DNA from: Russula earlei
Taxonomy: Eukaryota; Basidiomycota; Agaricomycetes; Russulales; Russulaceae
Assembly (NCBI GenBank): GCA_025769875.1
Contig: JAGFNK010000476.1
Span: forward strand, 1 to 39,771
Direction of reading: 5' to 3'
DNA: 39,771 nt
Below are positions 10,414-18,409 of the stretch, piece by piece. The position numbers and the translations under genes were made by a program. Below the pieces are notes generated by a model that was not told the DNA's origin, ran no database searches, and saw only the letters and a list, made by a program, of their open reading frames with translations. Each line of letters begins with the position of its first letter. The first letter of the stretch is position 1.

Positions 10414-13400
10414 TTATGCGTTGGGTCGTCCAGCCATAGCGGAGTAGAATTCCTTGAGAAGTTTTGGGGCACTGAGGTCATGGTGGTCGACCCATGAATC
10501 ATCTGATGATGGGTAACCTTTCCAGTGTACAAGGTATTGAAGTTTACATGTTCGTCCGAACCTTCTGGCATCTAGAATGGCCTCGATTTCGTATTCTTCT
10601 TTGTTATCAATGATCGGAGGAGGTCGTGTGAATGGTGTGCCATATTCCTCCGTTTCTATATATGGTAGGAGTAGGTTGACATGGAAAACGTTGTGTATTT
10701 TCATGGATGGTGGAAGTTGGAGTTGATAAGCAACTTTAGAAATTTTCTTTATGATGGGGAAGGGTTCATAACATTTTGGGGTTAACTTGCGGTTTCCTCG
10801 TATCTTGAGGTTTTTACCTTCTAGCCATACGAGGGTTCCTTCCTTCATTTCTGGGTTGTCAGGTCTGGAGGGTTGTTGTTTACATTCTAGAAGTTGTTGT
10901 GCGTTGTATCTAGATTTTTCTAGTTCTTTGAGATGATCGGTGGAGGCGGGGATGTTATTGTCCTCAAGGTTTATGTTGATCTGAGGTTTGAATCCCATGA
11001 GGAGTTCATGTGGTGATCGTTGTGACACCTCATGTTTCCACAAGTTGTGTGCATATTCTGCGATGGGAAGCATTTTTGCCCAGGAGTGTGGATGGGTCGT
11101 AGTCCAGGGTCTTAGATATTGTTCTAGCCAGGTGTTCATTCTTTCGGTTTGTCCATCGGTTTGAGGGTGGAATGTGGTAGACATGTTTTGTTTGATGCCT
11201 AGACTTTTGCATAATGCTTTGGAGAAGTTTGATGCGAATCGAGGGTCTCTGTCAGATATGATTCTTTTGGGGACACCAAACCAGGGCACGAGGTGTTTCA
11301 GATCCTTGTGCGCAACACCTGTTCCGTCAATCGTTTTGTTACATGGAATGAATCTGGTCGCTTTGGAACATCCTTGGTCAACAATGGTGAGGATGCTGTC
11401 GAATCCTTCTGATTTTGGTAAATCAGTGATAAGGTCCATTGATACGTATTGAAAGGGGCCTTGTTCAACGTGTGTGTCGAGTGGGAAGGTCATGGCTTTC
11501 TTTCTTGGTAAATTGGTTTTGGATTCTTGGCATTTGGCACAGCCTTTCACATATTGCTCTACAAATTGTTGTAGTCTGGGTCCTTCGTAGTGTTGCTTGA
11601 CTAAATCCCATGTGTTGGCTATTCCGGGATGTCCTGCAGGTGGGGCGTCATGAAATTGTTGTAGAATTTCTCATCGTTTGTCTAGTTTGTCAGGTAGGTA
11701 GATTTTTCGTGTAAATATTTCAGGTGGGAGGAGGGTGGTTTTTTGTTCTTCTACCCCCTTGTTAAGGTCTTTATGACAAGAAAGGGTATCGGCAATTGTA
11801 TTGGTGTGTCCAGGGACATGTTCCATGGTTAGATTGAAGTCTTGCATATATTGCATCCATCTTGCTTGTCAGCCAGTTAATTTCTGTGGTTCTTTGAAAT
11901 ATGTAAGATTTTTGTGGTCTGTCCTTATTCGGATGGGTTTTTCTGTGCCTAGGAAGAATGGTTGGCCACTTTTGAGGCCGAAGATGATGGCGGCCAGTTC
12001 TTTATCATGTGCATCGTAATTTCTTTCCGCATCCAGTAGTGTTCTTGAATAAAATGCTATAGGATGGAGTCCATCTTCATGTTCTTGAGAGATGACTGCT
12101 CCTATGGCAAATCCTGATGCATCGGTGTCAAGGATGAATTGTTTAGTCCAATCTGGAGTTTGGAGGACTGGGTAAGATACACATGTATCCTTTAGTGATT
12201 GGAACGCTTGTTGCTCTTTGGGTGTCCATTCCCATTGTTTATTCTTTTTTGTTAGGTCGTTGAGCGGTCTGGCTTTTATTGAGAAGTTTGGGATAAAGTT
12301 GCAATAGAAGTTGCAGAATCCTAGGAAGCTTCGAACTTCTTTCAACGTTTTTGGTGTGAGCCAGTCTTCAATTCCTTTAACTTTTACTGGGTCCATGGTG
12401 ATTTTTCCTTCGCCAATGATTACTCCCAGGTATTTGACCTTTCTTTTGTGGAATTGGCATTTTTCTGGTTTGAGATATAGGTCATGTTGTCTTAATTTTG
12501 ATAAGACGTGTTCAACTTTGGATTTATGTTTCTTTTCATCATTTTCTGTAGCGATGATGATGTCGTCCATATAAATCTTGAGCCATCCTTGGGCAAGTTC
12601 TTCTTGAAAGATGTCGTCCATCATCGTTTGGAAGGTCGCTGGGGAATTGGTTAATCTGAAAAACATTACTGTTGGTTTGAATAATCTGTCGCTGGTTTTG
12701 AAGGCGGCCTTCCATTCATCTCCTTCTTTGATTCTAATGTTGTTGTAGCCCCATCTGATATCAAATTTAGTGAAGAGTTCTTGCCTGCTAGGGCATGTAT
12801 TAATTCCGGGATCAAGGGAAGTGGGTAGACATTGGGTATAGTCCACTTGTTTAAGTTTCTATAATCTTGTATCGGTCGAAATTTGCCATCCTTCTTTTAA
12901 TCAAAAAGAAGCCACTTGCATATGGTGAGTTAGACCTTCTGATTTGCTTTAGTCGCAGGTTTTGTTCAAGGAATTTTCCTTGCTCCTCTTTCTCTTTGGG
13001 TGAAAGAGGGTATACTCTGCAATTGATCATTGTGGGGGTGTCAGGTCTAAGATCGATAGCATGGTCCCATTTCCTTGGTCCAGGGAATCTCTCCGATTTC
13101 TGTTCTTCAAAGACTTGGCCATAGGCGTGATATTGAAGAGGGACTATCTGTTGCCAGGTTAGTTGCTTTGATTGTACTTGGGATTCTGCTGACTGTTGGG
13201 CAATTGTAGTCTTTCGTAGTTGGGTTTGCATCCAAAGTTCATCGCCTTCCTCCCATTGAGTGATGTTTCTTATCCATTCTGGTGTTTCTTCATCTCCAGA
13301 TAAGACTATCCTTCCCATTAATGTTCCATTGGTCCAGTTGATTTTGGGGTTTGTTGATTCAAGGAAGGGATATCCCAGGATTAGATCGTCTTGTCCAATG

Positions 13401-13659
13401 TCTGCTACAAGGAATTGATGTTTGCTTTTTGTCCTAGCAGCTTTAGTTCTAGATCTACCGCTTGAGTAATCTTTCCTAGGCGATTGGGAGTATTATTGAC
13501 ATTTTTTACTATTCTGGGTGTTAATAATTTTCGTGTTCTCAGTTGGAGTTCTTTGGTCAGTTTGGGAGATATGAAGCATTTGGTTGCTCTGCTGTCAATT
13601 AATGCGATTTTCTTTTCGGCTTTTGAGGTTCCAACGTATATAGTCAAATTGACCTGCAT
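10414..13659 (-). pseudogene. Gypsy pol: protease, reverse transcriptase, RNase H, integrase, chromodomain
   Basis: Polyprotein that would copy the element RNA and integrate the cDNA. The protease segment (13659-13405) reads IALIDSRATKCFI, with Arg where retropepsins have the invariant Gly of D-S/T-G. Reverse transcriptase follows (about 13150-12300), with the catalytic YMDD intact at 12562-12573. RNase H shows FILDTDASGFAIGA and DHKNLTYF. The integrase part has the zinc-binding GCAKCQ (about 11540), catalytic acidic residues in MDLITDLP and SDRDPRF, and GQTERMNTWLEQYL. The chromodomain (QYLVHWKGYPSSDDSW, about 10500) ends the protein. Breaks: frame changes near 13415, 12895 and 12785, and in-frame TGA codons just before 11868 and 11670, both explicable as CGA to TGA. 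Confidence 0.88.
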
Positions 13660-13718
13660 TGACTTCTTTGTAGTTTTATATACATTGGTACCTAAGGCCC
13701 GAGCAATCGCCGATATGC

Positions 13719-15455
13719 TCAGGCGTCCAAAAAATCCTTCTCTTCATCATCGTCAGCTTCTCTGGTCAACATCTTAATGAACTCTTCTCTTTCTTCCTTT
13801 GAAAGGGCTTTAGCAGCCTTTGCAACTTTGGCGGTTGCGCTTTCTTCAATGATTTCGATAGTGGAGGATTCGGATGTGGTGGTGGTCACTTCCACTGTGC
13901 ATGCGCATGTCATTTTGCATTTGGGTTTTGTGGGACAGTCTCTGGCAAGGTGTCCTTGTTTTGAGCAATGGAAACACCTGCCTTTGGCACGATGTTTTTC
14001 GTTGTCGGCTTTGGTGATTGCCTTGCATGCTGCGCCAGCACTTGTATCCATCACGTTTGGATCGTGAGGTGGTAGGCCTGGGCGTGGTGCGGTAGCATTG
14101 TTGGTGGTGCTGCTGCGTGTGCCCCAGGTGGAAAGGCGAGCCCAGGGGCGATTTGGATTTGTGTTGCAATTGTGCATATTAGCATGATTGGTGAGAACTG
14201 CGCGTTTACGCATCCAGATACAGTGTTGTTTCTGGGCACCAGATATCCACTCTTGGAAGGTGGTCAGGTCTTCTTGACTGATGATAGCTTCAACTAGAGG
14301 TTTGGGGAGACCACATGCAAATAGCCTCATGACCATCAGGTTGTCGGTGTGCAGAGATCCGCGATGCATGAGTAATTCGAAATTTGCAATGTATTTGTCA
14401 AGATTGTTTTCTTTCATCTTGAGTTCACAAAGTTGGTCTTGTGCGTGCTCGTGTTTGGCATAGTCAGTAAATGCCCTCTTGAATTGTTGTTCCATAGCCT
14501 GCCAAGCTGTCAGTCCAAAGAGGATCTCATCGGGGTCTAACATGACTTTTTCAAGCCATTCGTCTATTGCTTCAACCCATCCATCAACGCGAGGTCCTTC
14601 CATTAGTGACAGGAAGTAGGCACACTTTTTGATGGGGTTTTGAGCAATCTTACTGTCGAAATTCATCCTCATGAAATGTCGAAACGCGGTGAGGAATGCA
14701 TGAGTGCGTGCTTGGTCACCATTGAAGGCCTTGGGCGGGACACCTTCGAGTTTGCCATTGTCAGAGGGATGCATGTCGTGATCATACGCAGTGTATGCAT
14801 CGAAATCGTCGGGATCAGGGCTTGGGGGTCACCTTCCGCATCTTCTGAAACCTTGGAACAGGGATGGATGTGGATATGCCTGCACCATTCCAGACAATGC
14901 AAGTTGTTGGGGTACTTGTGCGGGTGGTTCTTCTGGTTTGTCAGCTGCAACGAAGAGTTGCGTCGTGGTCTCTGGTTCCTGTTCCATGGGTTCGGCGGGT
15001 GCAGGTCCAGGGGTTGGGGCGCGAGATGGATTCTTCGAATTTGGGATTGGTTCTCCAGATTTGATAAGTTGTTCCATGTCAAGGCCTTTGAGGGGGTCAA
15101 AGGTTAGTCTGAGAGCTGGGTGTGCGACGCGGTAGGCCTCGAAGTAATCTTTGCAATGTCGAATTTCGAACCATACACCATAGAGAGTTCCAAGGCCGAC
15201 CTTGGCCTTCCTGTAATAAGCATAATACCCAGTCCATGGTACACTGTCCACTCCTACTTTGAGGAAGTGAGCATTTTCTCTAAAGGTTTCGGGGACGAGT
15301 GTGTCGTCAAAGTCTGGGTTTAGCTTGAAGGGACACTTAAGCTTCTTTAGTCCCTCTTCTGTGGGTTTTCCTTGTCCTTTGAACCTCCAGTCTCTGGCCA
15401 TGGAAGTCATCTTTCGAAAATTGTTGTATTCGGGGGTGGATGCATATGTACGCAT
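13719..15455 (-). pseudogene. Gypsy gag with one in-frame TGA
   Basis: Structural capsid-nucleocapsid protein. Two open stretches, 15455-14829 and 14821-13719, lie in the same frame and are separated only by a TGA at 14829-14831. Together they make one gag of about 579 codons. The N-terminal part (MRTYASTPEYNNFRK) is followed by a Pro-rich linker. The capsid-like retrotransposon gag domain follows (FKRAFTDYAKHEHAQDQL and neighbours, about 14560-14300), then a CCHC zinc knuckle CFHCSKQGHLARDC at about 13980-13939. The stop fits a CGA to TGA change. The gene ends in an acidic tail (EADDDEEKDFLDA), after which pol starts in another frame. Confidence 0.85.
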
Positions 15456-15476
15456 TTGGGGTTAAGGGTTCAAAGG

Positions 15477-15487
15477 TAAGCTTGTTC
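15477..15487 (-). other. Candidate self-priming primer binding site of the Gypsy element
   Basis: On the minus strand the internal sequence beginning 3 nt after the 5' LTR reads GAACAAGCTTA. This 11-mer is perfectly complementary to TAAGCTTGTTC inside the same LTR (15767-15757), which lies about 34 nt downstream of a TATA box. It would therefore be at or near the 5' end of the transcript. There is no TGG start as in a tRNA-primed site. Tf1 is known to self-prime with an 11-nt match between the mRNA 5' end and its primer binding site. Confidence 0.65.
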
Positions 15488-15490
15488 TAA

Positions 15491-15987
15491 TGTCACCGAC
15501 TGGGGGCGGTGTTGCTGACAAATCAGTTCACACGCGAGACGAGTGCAGCGAGTCGAGCAAGACACTAAGTCTTCGCAAGTTTCGGGGATCTCGGAGACGA
15601 TATTGCCAAGGCAAATATGTTCCACGGAGAGGGGAATCGACGAATAAGTCTTCGCATTGAGAAGACTTATGAGTAGAAGTGATTCAGAAGGGTTGCTTGA
15701 TGTCTTGCAAGCCTACAAGTTTCCGAAGCGAGAAAAACCAGTGATATTTCACAGGTGAACAAGCTTAGGGTTTGTTCTCATTTGAATGGCAGTCTTATAT
15801 ACATACAAAGTACTATATCAAATAGTATTCACAAGGTAGAAGTGAGGCGATCGACTAGAACATGCAGGAAACGTCTGGTATGTGTGAGGCTGTAGGAGAG
15901 TCATAAAACACACAGGAAACTTGAGACATGTCCGGGTAGGCTTATCTGGTTGCCGGTCCGGTCTGAATTTAACCGGTTCTTGTGACA
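15491..15987 (-). repeat. Gypsy 5' LTR (497 bp)
   Basis: Upstream LTR relative to the minus-strand genes. Read on the minus strand it begins TGTCACAAGAACCGG and ends GTCGGTGACA. It retains more CpG sites than the 3' LTR. It contains the promoter and the self-primer described separately. Confidence 0.92.
15757..15801 (-). promoter_or_regulatory. Gypsy LTR core promoter and transcript-start/self-primer region
   Basis: The minus-strand TATA box TATATAAG lies at about 15801-15794. About 34 nt downstream is CCTAAGCTTGTTC, where transcription is expected to start. Its TAAGCTTGTTC (15767-15757) pairs with the site at 15487-15477. The same pair of motifs is kept in the other LTR at 8409-8415 and 8372-8382. 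Confidence 0.6.
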
Positions 15988-16392
15988 AGCTGAAGCGCAG
16001 CCTGAAAGCGCAAGCTGAAAGCGCAAGCTGAAAGCGCAGCTGAAAGCGCAAGCCTGAAAGTCGGCCAAGCTGAAAGCGCAAGCTGAAAGCGCAAGCTGAA
16101 AGCGCAATGCTTGAAAGCGCAAGCTGAAAGCGCAACTGAAAGCGCAAGCGGAAAGCGCAAGCTGAAAGCGCAAGCTGAAAGCGCAAGCTGAAAGCGCAAG
16201 CTGAAAGCGCAAGCTGAAAGCGCAAGCTGAAAGCGCAAGCTGAAAGCGCAAGCTGAAAGCGCAAGCTGAAAGCGCAAGCTGAAAGCGCAAGCTGAAAGCG
16301 CAAGCTGAAAGCGCAAGCTGAAAGCGCAAGCTGAAAGCGCAAGCTGAAAGCGCAAGCTGAAAGCGCAAGCTGAAAGCGCAAGCTGAAAGCGC
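15988..16392. repeat. 13-bp minisatellite, roughly 30 copies
   Basis: Tandem array of AAGCTGAAAGCGC. The right two thirds (16145-16390) is almost perfect, and the left third (15988-16145) is degenerate with shortened or substituted units. A remnant GGCTGAAGCGCAAGCTG lies at 8113-8129 on the other side of the Gypsy element, showing that the Gypsy inserted into the array. Because 13 is not a multiple of 3, all three minus-strand frames read the same 13-residue cycle (FSLRFQLALSACA) with no stop. This produces long but meaningless open frames. Confidence 0.93.
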
Positions 16393-18393
16393 CCCAGGAC
16401 CCCAAGCTGTCCACCACGCACATCAAACTTGAAATGGGCCAACGTCCAAAGACCCTCCGATTACATGAAGGGGGCAAACCCACCAATGTTGCAGAACGTG
16501 CAACCTGGACACCTCTTGATAGGGTCCAGGCAACGCATGCCGATGCAAACCTACTCATGCGCACCTTGGACGATGATCTGATACTTGAAGAGGCAAGGAG
16601 CGGGAACAATCCCGACTCCTCTCAGTCGCAAGTCCTTGCAACACACATGTCTGCACACACCCCAGAGAAGAGACCCACCATGCTGACCCGAAGGTCGCTG
16701 GTGCACACGTTCCCAGGCCACACATATCACCAGCAGGCATACAAGCCTGCACATCTCCCCACCCCCTGCACCCTTCAACCCTGCACCATCATATCCGACG
16801 AAGGGGGTCCCACATCGCGCATCAAGCGTGTGATCCTCGAATTCAATGACACAGTTGAAAGAGTTGAAAAAGGGGAAATGAGAGTGAAGTTGAGGGGGGT
16901 GGCGAAAGTGGAACCAGCAGATAATGCATAACAGCTGCTGCACATGAAGCCGCAAGGCATTGGAGCAGAGGAGCCCCTGCCCGCTCAGCCTGAAACAGGT
17001 GGACAATGTGGAGCAGGCGCTGCATGCTGAACTGCAGGGCATCATAGTGGACACAATTCCACCTGCTCAGCCTGAAACATCACAAAGTCAGCTCACAATT
17101 CACAAGGCAGAAGACTCACCTGTGCAATCCACCACAGGACCACCAAAGCGCATCACACATGTGCTCACACCTGACTAAGGTGATGAAGCGGATGAGCCAA
17201 ATGAAGAGGAAGCAGAAATGGCATTGCATGCCAAACCGCAAGACACACAGCTGCAACACGATAACAATGCACCTGAGGACCAAGCTTCCTCACAACCTGA
17301 AATGCACCCAAAATGCACCACTTGCACACCCATCCATGACAAGGACGCTCGCCATTCCCCCATCCTGCATGAGCACCGAATGAAACATACCAAGCAGGGA
17401 AACACAGCACACAAAATTGTAGCCATTAACCCCAAGTCCTATGCTGAGGCAACAACCCACACAGATTCTGCTGAATGGGCAAAGGCATGCAACAAAGAGA
17501 AAGGTGTGTCCAAAAACATGGGCATTCTCAAAAGTGTGCCATGCCCACAGAATGGAGACACAGCAGGGAAGCAAAGAGACCTTCCTAATAAAGAGGGGGT
17601 CAAACCACAAGAACCAAAAATGCAAGGCCCGTGTCATCACACAGGGACTCATCTAAGTCAAGGACAACGACCCCGACAAAATTGTGCTGCCAGAATACAG
17701 GCACTCCCTTGCACCCTGGCCCTTGCCGCAGAAAGGAGTCTAGCAGTCCATCAGATGGACAACAAGTCCACCCGCCTGAACGGAGAACTGATGGACGAGA
17801 CCTTCTTGAAAGCGTGCCCAGGGAATAACCACCAATGCACGCACGACTGCACGACCCAGTATGCCTGAGGTACGAGCAACCACCGCCCGACCTTCCAGCA
17901 CAACTCTGGCATCCAGCCAATCTTGGTCGGACACATTGACCCCGATTGGACCAGCAAAGCCCATTCTGGACTTCATCTTCATGTTGACAGGTGGGGCCAT
18001 AAACTGGAGCCAAAAGAAGCAAGCCCCGGTTGCACCCTTGAGCACCGAGGTGGAGCACACTTCGGGCGCACGCGCTGCCAAAGAAGCCACCAGGCTGAGG
18101 CAACCACTCACTGGATTGGGCCAAAAGACCCATCTCCTCACAATCCCTCATGTTCATGTCGACAACCAGCCAACCATCGCCATTACCAGGAACCCCGAGT
18201 TCCACGACTGCACCAGAACACACCGAGGTGTGACACCATTATCTTGCAGCAGAATGTTGACTTGCAGGGGACCGATCTTGCCTACACTCCATCAGAAGAG
18301 CCAGTAGCCGATGTATTGAAAAAGGGTCCCAGCTGCCAGAAGCACAAAGGTCTCGCAATGGAAATGGGAGAGAACGCGCACCACTCGGGCTGA
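16393..18393 (+). pseudogene. Copia pol remnant: post-integrase, partial reverse transcriptase, RNase H
   Basis: Continues the Copia polyprotein after the interruption. Post-integrase sequence runs from about 16434 (GQRPKTLRLHEGGKPTN). The linker before reverse transcriptase includes AINPKSYAEATTHTDSAEW (about 17424). The reverse transcriptase start is visible as LAAERSLAVHQMD and RLNGEL (about 17725-17790), then the core with the expected YVDD is missing. After about 17930 the sequence resumes near the end of the polyprotein, with RNase H (FIFMLTGGAINWSQKKQA, HVDNQPTIAITRNPEFHD) and the C-terminal SEEPVADVLKKG before the stop at 18391. Several frame changes and stops are present. An internal deletion, not just point decay, has removed the polymerase active site. 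Confidence 0.75.
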
Positions 18394-18400
18394 GGGGGCG
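18391..18400 (+). other. Copia polypurine tract
   Basis: TGAGGGGGCG lies directly before the 3' LTR start TGTTGGATG. It also contains the stop codon of the Copia polyprotein remnant. Confidence 0.65.
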
Positions 18401-18409
18401 TGTTGGATG

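Larger units (their letters stand above)
8130..15987 (-). mobile_element. Chromodomain Gypsy (Metaviridae) retrotransposon, 7.9 kb
   Basis: Two direct LTRs (8130-8599 and 15491-15987) begin TGTCACCGACTGGGGGCGG and end TTCTTGTGACA on the plus strand. The 5-bp target duplication AGCTG flanks the element (8125-8129 and 15988-15992), and it lies inside a 13-bp minisatellite. Coding is on the minus strand in the order gag, protease, reverse transcriptase, RNase H, integrase with chromodomain, then an unusual third ORF. Order and chromodomain place it in the chromovirus branch. Its priming site looks self-complementary, as in Tf1/sushi elements. In-frame TGA codons and frameshifts show it is inactive. 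Confidence 0.92.

Noticed and set aside
15988..16392. CRISPR-like array
   Set aside because: The 13-bp units are contiguous with no unique spacers, and the context is a eukaryotic transposon.
15818..16609. Long minus-strand open frames of 155-263 codons over the 13-bp repeats
   Set aside because: They arise because the 13-bp unit is stop-free in every frame; the peptide is a pure repeat running into LTR sequence with no start context or homology.
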